A stretch of 64,000 bases of DNA, taken from NCBI GenBank assembly GCA_035620895.1, contig DASPFY010000011.1, positions 28,811 through 92,810 on the forward strand, in the 5' to 3' direction. The DNA is from TA-21 sp035620895. Lineage in GTDB: Archaea > Thermoproteota > Nitrososphaeria > Nitrososphaerales > Nitrososphaeraceae. A program made the translations under genes and the position numbers. This document shows, one piece after another, positions 7,516 through 17,618 of the stretch (the first letter of the stretch is position 1; each line of letters begins with the position of its first letter). A model generated the notes under the pieces. It saw only the letters and a list, made by a program, of their open reading frames with translations, was not told the origin of the DNA and did not search any database.

Positions 7516-8952
7516 TTAATTTTCCAAATCTCCCTTTACTTCAGCTCGAGTCTTGAATACAGGTTTTATACCCAAGGGCTTGTAATTTCCAGTAGAACAT
7601 GAAAAACACAATTCCTTTTCATCAATACCAATTGCTTGAGCAAGCGTAATAGTATCATTGTAAATTACTTTATCTGCGCCAATTCTCTTTGCAATATCAT
7701 CTTCAATATCATCTTCCCCGTTATTGTGATTTTGGAATGCCAAAAGTTCATCTTGTGATGGAAAATCGATTCCCGCGTAGCAAGGATATTTTATCGGTGG
7801 AAAAGTAACTATGAGAGATATTTTTGAGGCTCCTGCCGAGCGCAAAATCTTAATAATGGACTGCGAACTTGTGCCTCTAACTATGCTGTCATCAATTACA
7901 ACCACGCTTTTTCCTTTGATGACTTCAGGTATTGGAATAATTCCTTTGTTAATTTCAATTCGTTCTCCGTGATATGGTTCAATAAAACTTCTCATGGAGC
8001 CCTTTTTTCTATATCGATCTTTCAATAATCCCTCTTCAAAATTAATTCCCAATTCTTCAGCGTATCCCAATGCAGCTGGTCTCGCTGAATCAGGAACTGG
8101 AATAACCACATCAGCATCGCGAATAGGATATTTTCTTGCCAAATAATGACCCATTTTTTTTCTTGCTTCATACACATTGACACCTTCAATAGTGCTACTT
8201 GGGTGGGCAAAATATGTAAATTCAAAAGCACAATGTGAATGATATTCGCTGGTAGAAAATTGTTGTCTTTCAATTCCTTTTGAACTAATTTTTAACAATT
8301 CTCCAGGTTGGATATCTCCAAGAAGTTTACCCCCCACAGTATCTATAGCACACGATTCAGAGGATATCATATACGTGTTGGTTTCTTCAATATGACCCAA
8401 TACCAATGGTCGGAATCCGCGTGTATCGCGAACTGCATAAACAGACCCGTCATCAGTCAAAAGTGTAAAACAAAATGATCCTATCATTTCCTCCTTTAAT
8501 ACCCGTAAGGCCTGAATCATGTTATCATTCTTTTCTAGATGCATCATCAATCTTTGTGCAGCAAGTAAAGTGTCAGTCATAGTTTGCGGTGAAAAAGTGC
8601 AACCGCCTACCATGTTGGACAATTCTTCAACATTTGCTATGGTGCCGTTATGTGCTATGCAAAGATCTTTTATTTTTAATGGCTGTGCATTATCCAAATT
8701 ACTCTTTCCGAAGGTGGAATATCTAACATGACCTATAGCTGCATGAGAATTGAATTTTCTCATAATGCTTTTAAAATTTCTTGAAGACGAAACCAAACCT
8801 AAACTCTTGTATGGTGATTTTGTGGGCACTGCAAAACCCCAAGCTTCCTGCCCCCTATGCTGGAGCGCTCGTAAGGAATCAATTACATAAGGAATCACAT
8901 TATGGCCACCCAGTGAAAAAAAACCAACAACTCCACAATTCTCATGAACCAT
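7516..8952 (-). CDS. purF: Amidophosphoribosyltransferase PurF
   Basis: PurF makes phosphoribosylamine from PRPP and glutamine, the first committed step of purine synthesis. The N-terminus MVHENCGVVG implies a five-residue propeptide removed to expose Cys6 as the Ntn nucleophile. The glutaminase domain (to about 235) includes HNGTIAN. The PRPP loop is VVVIDDSIVRGTSS (350-363). Four cysteines (241, 391, 449, 452) sit where the Bacillus-type enzyme holds its [4Fe-4S] cluster. It lies downstream of purL with a 57-nt gap. Confidence 0.95.
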   Translation of the reverse strand: MVHENCGVVGFFSLGGHNVIPYVIDSLRALQHRGQEAWGFAVPTKSPYKSLGLVSSSRNFKSIMRKFNSHAAIGHVRYSTFGKSNLDNAQPLKIKDLCIAHNGTIANVEELSNMVGGCTFSPQTMTDTLLAAQRLMMHLEKNDNMIQALRVLKEEMIGSFCFTLLTDDGSVYAVRDTRGFRPLVLGHIEETNTYMISSESCAIDTVGGKLLGDIQPGELLKISSKGIERQQFSTSEYHSHCAFEFTYFAHPSSTIEGVNVYEARKKMGHYLARKYPIRDADVVIPVPDSARPAALGYAEELGINFEEGLLKDRYRKKGSMRSFIEPYHGERIEINKGIIPIPEVIKGKSVVVIDDSIVRGTSSQSIIKILRSAGASKISLIVTFPPIKYPCYAGIDFPSQDELLAFQNHNNGEDDIEDDIAKRIGADKVIYNDTITLAQAIGIDEKELCFSCSTGNYKPLGIKPVFKTRAEVKGDLEN

Positions 8953-9009
8953 TTGGGATCATTTCTTCGAGATGGATTTAATTAAAATTTACTCCACATA
9001 ATTTTGTGA

Positions 9010-11181
9010 CTAAGAACGATCCATGGTGACATTCATTGCATTGTAGTTACGAATTAAATTATCGTTTGATAAATTTATTATTTCTTTGCCAGAGTAGTGA
9101 AGATTCAGAGTCTTTGTTGGATCAGTTTTTCCTATTTCAGAAAAAATGCAGTTTCTTCTACTCAATATTCTCTTCAACCTGTCGGGCCTCCTAGTCCCTA
9201 TTATGAACCTTGAATGGCTTTCAGAAAAGAGTAGATAGTCATGACGTGAGCAATTATTTGGAATTTTCTTCAAATCTATCTTTATTCCCAGATTTCCTAA
9301 AATAGCCAATTCAGCCAATGCCGTTGCAATTCCACCTTTGGAACAATCGTGTACAAAATCAATTAGTCCTTTTTCTATTAGGTCTAACACCCCTAACCTG
9401 TTTTTCTTGTCGGTTTTCAAATCTAACTTAGGTACGTTCCCATACATTTGGCGGTCAATCAAGTCAAAATATTCAGAGCCACCTAATTCCTCACTTGTTT
9501 GACCTAAAACAAATAAAGCATTTCCAATAATCGGGATATTATTGGTAATATGAGATCGGTTTTTAATCAGACCAATAGTACCAATTACTGGTGACGGTTT
9601 AATAGGAGAATTCATTGTTTCATTATAAAAACTGACCTTTCCACCTACGACTGGAATTTTCATATATTTACAAAAATCTACGATGGCATTTATTGATTTT
9701 ATAAACGTCCAATATATTTGGGAATTTTCAGGACTACCAAATTGGAGATGATCTATTATGCCAATTGGTTGCGCACCAGTACATACAACATTTCTGCACG
9801 CTTCAGACAAGCATCCTAGCATTCCCTGATAAGGATCAAGATAACACTGTTTGGAATTTCCGTCTAATTTGATAGACACAAATTTGTTATCATTTACTCT
9901 TATAACAGAGGCATCTGCACCGGGTTTTAACACAGTTCTCAAACCCACTTCATGGTCATACTGTTGGTAGACCCAATCTTTATTACCAATGTTAGGATTT
10001 GCAAGCAAACATAACAAAATGTCGTTGTAATTCTCCACCTTGGCCAATTCAATTTTGCTTTTTGACCTATTCAAATAGTCTGGTTTTCTTGCCTTCCTTT
10101 TAGATAGTGGGGCTTTTACCATTAAATTACAAGAGATATTGGCTATTGGCTTGCCATCATAAAGGATTTTGAGATTATCCCGACCACTTACTTTACCAAT
10201 AATTGAATACGTTACGCCAAATTTTGTGAATATGTCAGTAAATCTAGATAATCTTTCCTTATTGATAATGTATATCATTCTTTCCTGCGATTCTGAAATC
10301 ATTATTTCATTTGGAGATATATCAGTTACTTTGGTATGTACAGCGGATAATTCAATCTCAAACCCTTTTTCAACCAGATGAGATAACTCAGACAGACAAC
10401 AAGACAAACCTCCACCTCCAAGGTCCTTTGTAGCATTTATACAGTTATTATTAGTTGCCTCAATTGTAGCTTCAATCAATAATTTTTCTAAAAATGGATC
10501 AGGAATCTGAACAGCAGACCTATCTTCTTCATTGTCCAGTAATTTTGAAGCAAAGGATGCTCCTCGGATTCCATCTTTTCCTGTAGGATTGCCTGCAAGG
10601 ACTATTAGATCACCTTCCTCTGCATGATTGGAAATAATTTGGTCTCTTTTGCCAAGCCCTATTGCCGCAACGTCAACTAAACAATAGTCTTTGAAAGAAT
10701 TATCAAACTCAATATCTCCTCCCACAGTGGGAATCCCAATGCAATTGCCATAATCTGCTATTCCCTTCACCACGTTCTTAAACAACCACTTTGACTTTGA
10801 CGTCTTGTTCTGGTTATCTAATGAGGAAAATCGTAACGCATCAAGTAGTGCAATAGGTCTGGTTCCCATTGAAATAATATCCCTTATTACCCCCCCTACT
10901 CCCGTGGCTGCTCCTCCATAGGGTTCTACTGCAGATGGATGGTTGTGGCTTTCAATGTGGACAGTTATAACATCATCATCTCCGATATCAAGTACCCCAG
11001 CATCATATCCTGGACCAACTATTACCCTTTTACCACGTGACGGTAATGATCTTACATATTTTTTTGATGATTTATATGAACAATGCTCAGACCATTCGGC
11101 ATCTATCATGTCAATTTCTAACAAATTAGGATTCCTTCCCAATTTTTTTATCAAGTAAATTTCTTCTTCTTTAGTTAGCAA
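9010..11181 (-). CDS. purL: Phosphoribosylformylglycinamidine synthase subunit PurL
   Basis: The 723-aa protein is the small, separate-subunit PurL that makes FGAM from FGAR and ATP using ammonia from PurQ. Recognisable parts are DAEWSEHCSYKSSKKY (about 27-42), ESHNHPSAVEPYGGAATGVGG, KDLGGGGLSCCLSEL and the repeat of the AIRS-like fold in the second half. The start is TTG at 11181, 14 nt after the purQ stop. The usual third subunit, PurS, is not next to purQ/purL and must be encoded elsewhere. Confidence 0.95.
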   Translation of the reverse strand: MLTKEEEIYLIKKLGRNPNLLEIDMIDAEWSEHCSYKSSKKYVRSLPSRGKRVIVGPGYDAGVLDIGDDDVITVHIESHNHPSAVEPYGGAATGVGGVIRDIISMGTRPIALLDALRFSSLDNQNKTSKSKWLFKNVVKGIADYGNCIGIPTVGGDIEFDNSFKDYCLVDVAAIGLGKRDQIISNHAEEGDLIVLAGNPTGKDGIRGASFASKLLDNEEDRSAVQIPDPFLEKLLIEATIEATNNNCINATKDLGGGGLSCCLSELSHLVEKGFEIELSAVHTKVTDISPNEIMISESQERMIYIINKERLSRFTDIFTKFGVTYSIIGKVSGRDNLKILYDGKPIANISCNLMVKAPLSKRKARKPDYLNRSKSKIELAKVENYNDILLCLLANPNIGNKDWVYQQYDHEVGLRTVLKPGADASVIRVNDNKFVSIKLDGNSKQCYLDPYQGMLGCLSEACRNVVCTGAQPIGIIDHLQFGSPENSQIYWTFIKSINAIVDFCKYMKIPVVGGKVSFYNETMNSPIKPSPVIGTIGLIKNRSHITNNIPIIGNALFVLGQTSEELGGSEYFDLIDRQMYGNVPKLDLKTDKKNRLGVLDLIEKGLIDFVHDCSKGGIATALAELAILGNLGIKIDLKKIPNNCSRHDYLLFSESHSRFIIGTRRPDRLKRILSRRNCIFSEIGKTDPTKTLNLHYSGKEIINLSNDNLIRNYNAMNVTMDRS

Positions 11182-11195
11182 TATGTATCATTTAC

Positions 11196-11888
11196 TCAGT
11201 TTTTTATGTAGGATGATAAGAAGTTTTTTAATGAAAGGAATATCAGTCCCGCATTGCTTGTTGTTTGATTGGGTAATAAGATTGGTTCTGATGCGCGTTC
11301 AGGATGGGGCATGAGCCCCATTACATTTCCTTCCTTATTACAAATTGCTGCAATCATTTCAGTAGAACCATTTGGGTTTTGATCTTTATATTTGAAAACA
11401 ATCTGATTATTTTCATTCAGTTCATGGAGTTTATCATCACTTATTATATATCGGCCTTCTCCATGTGCTATAGGGATATTGATCTTATCATTTAACCTGA
11501 ACAATTTAGTAAAAGGTGTGTTGACATTCAATACTTCTATTTCTAACCACTTACAAGAAAATTTTAGTTTGATGTTATTTACCAAAGCTCCAGGTAGCAA
11601 TCCAGCTTCAACTAGGATTTGAAAACCATTACAAATTCCAAGAATTGGTAATCCTTCATCAGCTTTTTTCTTTATGGCTTCCACTATCGGACTTTGTGCG
11701 GCTATGACACCTGCACGCAACCTATCTCCATAAGAAAAGCCTCCTGGTAATATTAAGGCGTCATACCCTTCTATTGATTTTTCCGTGTGCCAAACATATT
11801 GAGCGTTTATTCCCACAACTTCATTCAGAACATGATGTACATCACGATCGCAATTACTTCCTGGAAAAACAACTATTCCTGTCTTCAC
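11196..11888 (-). CDS. purQ: Phosphoribosylformylglycinamidine synthase glutaminase PurQ
   Basis: The 230-aa class I glutamine amidotransferase supplies ammonia to PurL. The triad is visible: Cys86 in GICNGFQ, His195 and Glu197 in MPHPE. The N-terminus (GIVVFPGSNCDRD) is typical of PurQ. It is the first gene of a purQ-purL-purF run on the minus strand and most likely carries the promoter in the interval 11889-12040. Confidence 0.95.
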   Translation of the reverse strand: MKTGIVVFPGSNCDRDVHHVLNEVVGINAQYVWHTEKSIEGYDALILPGGFSYGDRLRAGVIAAQSPIVEAIKKKADEGLPILGICNGFQILVEAGLLPGALVNNIKLKFSCKWLEIEVLNVNTPFTKLFRLNDKINIPIAHGEGRYIISDDKLHELNENNQIVFKYKDQNPNGSTEMIAAICNKEGNVMGLMPHPERASEPILLPNQTTSNAGLIFLSLKNFLSSYIKN

Positions 11889-12042
11889 TTAAAATCTATC
11901 CTATCTGTTGCTTACTAGTAATTTTAATTTATTTGTAAGTTCAGATTTTCAAAGTTGTTCTGAATTAATATCGATACCTCTTAAATGTTATTTTGAGACT
12001 AGAGGCTTAAGTTTTTATCTTGATGAGTATTTTCATTGAATA

Positions 12043-12456
12043 TTGAACGATAGAGTCCAGGATATAATGACAAAGAATGTCGTATCAATCGATGAAGGGA
12101 TCACTGCTCATGAAGCAGCAAAAGTTATGACTGAAAAACGGATAAGCTCTCTTATAGTCGAAAGAGAAAACGTTCCTGTCGGGATTATCACTGAAAAGGA
12201 TTTTGTAAAGAAAATCTGTATCAAGGATTTAGTATCTTCAAAGGTCAAGGTAGGTACGATAATGTCAAAAATACAGACATACGCAAGTCCTGACATGCCT
12301 GTAGAAGTAGCCGTACAAAGAATGGTCAATCATAAAATACGTAGGTTGCCCATAATTTCAGATGGAAAGGTAGTTGGTATCGTCACGGTTACTGATCTGG
12401 CAAGACAGCTAAGAACCATATTGCTAGTAGATGGTATATTGTCAGAAGAAACTTGA
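12043..12456 (+). CDS. Two-CBS-domain protein
   Basis: The 137-aa protein is a tandem CBS pair (Bateman module). CBS1 covers about residues 5-60 (DIMTKNVVSIDEG...GIITEKDFVKKI) and CBS2 about 70-130 (GTIMSKIQTYASPDMPVEVAV...GIVTVTDLARQL). Such stand-alone modules bind adenine nucleotides and sense energy charge. No effector domain is fused. The start is TTG at 12043. The neighbouring purine genes are divergent and no direct link is shown. Confidence 0.88.
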   Translation: MNDRVQDIMTKNVVSIDEGITAHEAAKVMTEKRISSLIVERENVPVGIITEKDFVKKICIKDLVSSKVKVGTIMSKIQTYASPDMPVEVAVQRMVNHKIRRLPIISDGKVVGIVTVTDLARQLRTILLVDGILSEET

Positions 12457-12522
12457 GTATTAAAGAAAAAAGAAATGGCCCTAGGCAAAATATAATAGTT
12501 ACAGAGTTCTCTAGTTCAGAGT

Positions 12523-13698
12523 ATGAAAAAGTATCTTGCATTTTCTTTAATCATTATTTCATTAGTAATTATTGTGCAAAATAATCTAATATATGCGCAG
12601 CCCTCATTAAGAGACCCTAATCTAAAAGTGGAATCTTTCGTAAGTGGTATTTCATCTCCAACGAGCATGTTGTTCTTAGATGACAATAACATTTTAGTTT
12701 TAGAAAAAGATGGAAATGTTAGGCTTGTTAGCAATGGGATGCTCCAAGCACAACCCTTAGTATCACTAACTGTTGATAGCAAGAATGAGCGAGGATTATT
12801 GGGGGCAGAAAGAGTTGGTGAAAGCGTATTTTTGTACGCTACAGTAAAAGATGGTGAGGTAATAAACAGAATATACAAGTATACTCTGGCAGGCGCAGAA
12901 CTAACTAATGAGGAAGAATTTATGGATCTTCCAGGAACCCCGGCTACTAATCATCAAGGAGGTAAACTAGCAGTGAGTAACGATGGATATCTTTATTCAG
13001 TAACTGGGGAGCTTCAAAGAGATGGAAAAGATCAAAATATCGTCAACGGTCCTGATCCAGATTTTAGTGGGGCAATCTTGAAAATAGATCCAAATGATGG
13101 CTCACCCGCACCTAACAATCCTTTCCAAGGTGACAATCCCAATAACCCCTTAAACTGGTATCAAGCTTATGGAATAAGAAATAGTTTTGGACTTGGGGTT
13201 GATCCTATTACGGGAACCCTGTGGGACACGGAAAATGGGGATCAAACACACGATGAAATAAACTTGGTAAGTCCAGGATTTAATAGTGGATGGAAACTTG
13301 CGATGGGACCCATTTCAGATAGCGGAATAACAGAGAATGATCTGGTAAGCTTCCCAAACTCAAGTTATAAGGATCCAATTCTGAGCTTTATAGATTCCTT
13401 TGGTATTACGGATATCGAATTCTTGAACTCGGATAAACTAGGCGCCGAATACTCTAATAATGCATTTGTGGGGGACTATGGTTATGGAAATCTGTATCGG
13501 TTTGAATTAAATGATGACAGAACCGACTTTAATTTAGATTCACCAGGCTTGGATGATCGTGTTGTAGACAATGATGATGAATTGGCTTCTATACTGTTTG
13601 GAGAGGGCTTTGCACGAGTAACTGATATAAAGACAGGACCTGATGGATTCCTTTACGTGCTTTCCTTTGATGATGGTGCAATCTACAGAATAAGTTGA
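12523..13698 (+). CDS. Secreted PQQ-type glucose/sorbosone dehydrogenase-like beta-propeller
   Basis: The 391-aa protein has a cleavable signal peptide (about residues 1-27, ending YAQ). The mature part is a GSDH-type six-bladed propeller: SPTSMLFLDDNNILVLEKDGNV, NHQGGKLAVSNDGYLY, GIRNSFGLGVDP, WDTENGDQTHDEINLV and GPDGFLYVLSFDDGAIYRI are family landmarks. It would oxidise sugars or aldehydes with PQQ outside the cell. Many archaeal members have no proven substrate, and no PQQ biosynthesis genes are seen here. Confidence 0.85.
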   Translation: MKKYLAFSLIIISLVIIVQNNLIYAQPSLRDPNLKVESFVSGISSPTSMLFLDDNNILVLEKDGNVRLVSNGMLQAQPLVSLTVDSKNERGLLGAERVGESVFLYATVKDGEVINRIYKYTLAGAELTNEEEFMDLPGTPATNHQGGKLAVSNDGYLYSVTGELQRDGKDQNIVNGPDPDFSGAILKIDPNDGSPAPNNPFQGDNPNNPLNWYQAYGIRNSFGLGVDPITGTLWDTENGDQTHDEINLVSPGFNSGWKLAMGPISDSGITENDLVSFPNSSYKDPILSFIDSFGITDIEFLNSDKLGAEYSNNAFVGDYGYGNLYRFELNDDRTDFNLDSPGLDDRVVDNDDELASILFGEGFARVTDIKTGPDGFLYVLSFDDGAIYRIS

Positions 13699-13767
13699 GC
13701 ACATTGGCTAAATATTGAATGTCAGAGAAGACATCCTTTTCTTTAACTCTTCTATCTTTGTAACCAT

Positions 13768-15585
13768 TTAGCTGCTATCAATTTGAAAAATACTTATTTT
13801 CTGACCCGCTATTATAGCATTCAATATCTTTCTACCACCTTCGGATCTCTTGTCAATTTTGATTCTTGATTTCTTTCCCACCTGATTTGCACAAATAAAT
13901 TCATCATCAATGTACAAATTTACTTTTTTACCAATTGTTTGTTCATCTAATTTTATGACAACTCCATTGCCCGACTCGTTTGTTTCAAAATATACTTCCT
14001 TGCCAAGAGTAGGAGTTTTCATTTCAATGTCTATTCTTATGCCAAGCATATCTTCAAGTTCACTTATAGTCGATCCACCTTTTCCTATTATCCTAGGAAT
14101 TGTATCTTTCTGGACCTTAATTCTAACTTTATTGTCTGATATGATGGATATCTCTGGATTGGGATCAAAACGGCGAATTACATCTTTTATCTTTGACTCT
14201 GCAAGTTTATAGATATTATTTTGATTTGCTTCGCTATCTTGGTCAACGGGCACTATGACATTTTCTTCACCAAATGTATAAATCTCATATTCAGTTAAAC
14301 CTGTGGAGAAATCCTTGACTTCTACAACTGGCCGTGCAAGATCAGCCTCTGTCATTCTATACGGTACTTTGACAGTGAGCGAAATTTCATAAACCTTCTT
14401 TATCATTCCCGCATCCATAAAGATAATGGTATCAAGAATTTGCGGTATCATTCCTAATTCAATTCTTCCAATAAATCTCTGTACTGCATCCAAGGGTTTG
14501 CTTGCATGGATAACTCCTATCATACCAACTCCGGCTAACTTCATGTCCGAAAAAACTTGAAAATCTCTATATCGTCTTATCTCATCAAAAATGGTATAGT
14601 CAGGACGTACAAGCAACAAAATGTCAACTGCGTTTTCGAAGCTTCCTTCAAGAGGTCCGTATTGAGTTACTTCTTTAGGCACTTGCAAATCTCTAGGAGA
14701 TTCAAATGTCTTTACAATCTTATTTTGAGTAACATAAAATTCAGCGAGACTACTTGCCAATGTACTCTTGCCGGATCCAGGTGGCCCTGCAATAATTATT
14801 CCTTCGACATCTGATGTCAATCGCGTTAATAACTTTTCACTCAATCCATAATCTTCAAGTGTCAACTTTGCGATTGGTTTTACGATCGTAATTTCTTGCC
14901 CGTCTGAAAATGGTTCCTCAGTTATCGCAATTCTGTATGTGCCTAATTGAATAACAGTTGCTCCATCCTTGTTAATTTCCGTGAACCCTTTTTTAGATCT
15001 TGATTGTTCTAAAATTTCCTTGGTTATTTCATGGATATCTCCTGCGGATAGTTTATTTTCTTCTAGACGTATTAGCTTCAAGTTTCCAGGTACTCCCTTT
15101 TTTGCGAAAGGATAAGTACCTTCCTTTAAATGAATGCTCATGGTGTCATTATCAAAGTATTTTTCAAATTGTAGATTTGAATCCTCTTTAGAGGAACTAA
15201 TATGAATTGATTTTATACCATGAGCTTCAGATACTAGATGCTGAACATAGTCACATGTAATCAAAGTTGCGTTATTATCTAGAGCAATATCTTTTATTAT
15301 AGCATCAATTCTCCCATGTTTAGCCAATCTAATTTCTTCAATTGTTGGTCTGGTTCCGCTAAATTCCAGACTTATTTTTCTGGCTTTGCATAAATCCCTT
15401 AACTTTTTTATTTCAAGCAATCCTTCTATTCCATGTGACTTGTTCGTTGATGCCTGTGCCTGAAGTTCGTCCAGAACAGCTATGGGGATGATAATTTGGC
15501 TATTTGATTCAATTTTATCATTTATGATTTCTGGAACCTTGCCATCAATTATTACACTGGTATCTAAAACGAATTTATCGATCAT
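13768..15585 (-). CDS. PIN domain-ATPase-KH domain protein (PilT/COG1855 family)
   Basis: The 605-aa three-part protein is conserved in archaea. A PIN nuclease-like domain spans about 1-130 (D8 in VLDTSVI, E40, D94, D112). A VirB11/PilT-type ATPase has Walker A GPPGSGKST (267-275), DYTIFDE (329-335) and a His box IGVIHASKP. A KH domain carries GKGG (501-504), with a basic C-terminal extension. The combination suggests an ATP-driven RNA- or ribosome-associated nuclease or remodeller. The biological role is not established. No toxin-antitoxin partner is adjacent. Confidence 0.9.
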   Translation of the reverse strand: MIDKFVLDTSVIIDGKVPEIINDKIESNSQIIIPIAVLDELQAQASTNKSHGIEGLLEIKKLRDLCKARKISLEFSGTRPTIEEIRLAKHGRIDAIIKDIALDNNATLITCDYVQHLVSEAHGIKSIHISSSKEDSNLQFEKYFDNDTMSIHLKEGTYPFAKKGVPGNLKLIRLEENKLSAGDIHEITKEILEQSRSKKGFTEINKDGATVIQLGTYRIAITEEPFSDGQEITIVKPIAKLTLEDYGLSEKLLTRLTSDVEGIIIAGPPGSGKSTLASSLAEFYVTQNKIVKTFESPRDLQVPKEVTQYGPLEGSFENAVDILLLVRPDYTIFDEIRRYRDFQVFSDMKLAGVGMIGVIHASKPLDAVQRFIGRIELGMIPQILDTIIFMDAGMIKKVYEISLTVKVPYRMTEADLARPVVEVKDFSTGLTEYEIYTFGEENVIVPVDQDSEANQNNIYKLAESKIKDVIRRFDPNPEISIISDNKVRIKVQKDTIPRIIGKGGSTISELEDMLGIRIDIEMKTPTLGKEVYFETNESGNGVVIKLDEQTIGKKVNLYIDDEFICANQVGKKSRIKIDKRSEGGRKILNAIIAGQKISIFQIDSS

Positions 15586-15674
15586 ATTATTAGATTATAA
15601 CTTCTAGATTAATGTGCTTTATTATAAAATCAGAATAAAAAATTGGAAGTTGCCAGGTTTAGTTACAATTGATT

Positions 15675-17465
15675 TTATGATTCATCAACATAAAATATGG
15701 TTTGATTATTTCCACCGTCTGGCTGTGACATCATATTCAATATCATATTGGTCATTTTTTCTTCATCTGGTTCGCGCCCTTCAATATTTCCAGCAAGCAG
15801 CAAGTATTGTCTAATGTTGGATTTTATGACATCACGTAATTCTTGATTAACAGTTGCATTGAAGGGTCTCAGAGCACCTCTAAATATTTCTGATCTTGCT
15901 CGAACAACTCCCGAGATTTTATCTCCAACAGGCGCGTCTGGACCTACAACAATTATTGATCCCTTTGACCCTTTAAATAGAGATGGTTCACTGACTGCTC
16001 CTGGAGGAGCCATGTGGGTTACAGCCTCTCTAGTTATTAATGCCGGTACAAACAAATATTTCTCGACCAAATGATCCCATTGTTTCCTATCAAGGGACCT
16101 TAACGCCACATCATAATCATGCTCACCAGTCAACAAAACTACTCCATCTATTGCGGAGAATTTTTTTGAAATCAATCTAAATATTTCCTTTACTGTCTCC
16201 TCATTTGATAGGTTTACAGAATGGGAATGATACTCCTTATAGTAACTTAATTCTTTACTATCTTTTGTGAGAATCACCAATTGCTTGATTTTGTTAATAA
16301 GAGAATTTGCAATGATTTTTGCACGTTTAAGATCTTTTTCTGCTGAAGAATTTATTATCAGGACGATAACTTTATCCGAAATATCCACGTCCTTCTGATG
16401 AATATATGTTCCAATTATTGGTCGTGTTGGATAAAATACTCTATCGTTTGGTATAACCCTACCGTTCAATAACTTGCTCATTTTTTCAGATGATAAGTTT
16501 AGAACCATTTCTGCAACTTGGTCCTGTGAAAGAAATTCCTTGTCAACTATCATTTTCTTCGTATTCAGCTGGATTTTTTCAGCAATTTCCTGAGTTTTTG
16601 ACAGGAGTTCTCTGAGCTTTGAAAAGAGTTTAGTTTTATCATCCTGATTTTTTATCCTTTCACCAAATACGTCTTGTAGAACTATATCCATTTCTTTATC
16701 TATGACTGTCTGATCCTCTCCTAAGATATTTAATAGCCGTTGTAATGTTTTTTCTATTTCAATCGATGATAGTCCTGGAAAGCCTCCAATACGCAAGAAT
16801 TCTGCAGCTGCTTTTGGATAAACAGTTTTGTAGATACGATCCGAATGAACTGGTCCTGGATTAGTAGCTACTGATTGAATTCCATCAGGGACTAATTCCC
16901 ATGCAAAGGCTTCTGCTAGCCTATTTTTTGCCCCTTGAGCACTTGTGTAAGGAGTTCTGAATCTATAAGGTCGCTGTTCATACTTGTTTTCTTCTGTGAA
17001 GAATGTAGATATGGTAATAACTTTAGCCCCTTTTCGCATGATTTCAATGGATTTTAGGGTAGTCCAAAATGTACCTGTTAAATGTATTATTACACATTCT
17101 TTGAATTCAGCAAAATTTGAATTCGTAAACAGCTTTACCGGTCCTGAAACTCCGGCATTGTTTACGAGAATATCGACAGGCCCCATTTCCTTTAATATAA
17201 TACTGAACATATTTGTTATTGCCATTTCATCTGAGACATCAACTCCCGGAAATATCCTAATTTTTCCTTTGCTTCCTGTACTGGCCGCAATCTTTTCTAA
17301 TTCAACTCGTGTTTGTTCTAAGGGTTCTTTTCTTCTTCCAAGTAAAATTATGGTGGCACCATTTTCAGCAAATCTCTTTGCGATGGCTTGGCCTATTCCA
17401 GTTCCGCTACCCGTGACTACTACAACTTTATCGGCAAACTTAGAATCATCCAAATAAGAGTCCAT
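15675..17465 (-). CDS. Two-domain short-chain dehydrogenase (malonyl-CoA reductase N-half-like architecture)
   Basis: The 596-aa protein carries two Rossmann folds. Domain 1 has the cofactor loop TGSGTGIG (18-25), NNAG (102-105), Ser153 and active-site Tyr173. The residue at Tyr+4 is Gln177, not the catalytic Lys; a Lys occurs at 180. Linker helices (235-330) lead to a second SDR-like domain from about 362, without a clear glycine-rich loop. The order SDR-linker-degenerate SDR resembles the N-terminal half of Chloroflexus malonyl-CoA reductase, which reduces malonate semialdehyde. The resemblance is from memory. Other 3-hydroxyacyl or sugar substrates are possible. Confidence 0.8.
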   Translation of the reverse strand: MDSYLDDSKFADKVVVVTGSGTGIGQAIAKRFAENGATIILLGRRKEPLEQTRVELEKIAASTGSKGKIRIFPGVDVSDEMAITNMFSIILKEMGPVDILVNNAGVSGPVKLFTNSNFAEFKECVIIHLTGTFWTTLKSIEIMRKGAKVITISTFFTEENKYEQRPYRFRTPYTSAQGAKNRLAEAFAWELVPDGIQSVATNPGPVHSDRIYKTVYPKAAAEFLRIGGFPGLSSIEIEKTLQRLLNILGEDQTVIDKEMDIVLQDVFGERIKNQDDKTKLFSKLRELLSKTQEIAEKIQLNTKKMIVDKEFLSQDQVAEMVLNLSSEKMSKLLNGRVIPNDRVFYPTRPIIGTYIHQKDVDISDKVIVLIINSSAEKDLKRAKIIANSLINKIKQLVILTKDSKELSYYKEYHSHSVNLSNEETVKEIFRLISKKFSAIDGVVLLTGEHDYDVALRSLDRKQWDHLVEKYLFVPALITREAVTHMAPPGAVSEPSLFKGSKGSIIVVGPDAPVGDKISGVVRARSEIFRGALRPFNATVNQELRDVIKSNIRQYLLLAGNIEGREPDEEKMTNMILNMMSQPDGGNNQTIFYVDES

Positions 17466-17618
17466 CCCCTTTAGGCATAACTTGAAGGCATATTTAATAC
17501 ACTATTAAATATAACGAGGGCTGGCAAGCTGTTACCGAAAATTTGAAAATTTTATAAAATAAATAGCATTTGAACAATTTTCACACAATTTATTTATCAG
17601 TGGAAAAATACAAAAACC

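Noticed and set aside
16984..17457. 157-aa open frame on the plus strand
   Set aside because: It is antisense to the double-SDR gene, with no family motif and a codon pattern that mirrors the real gene.
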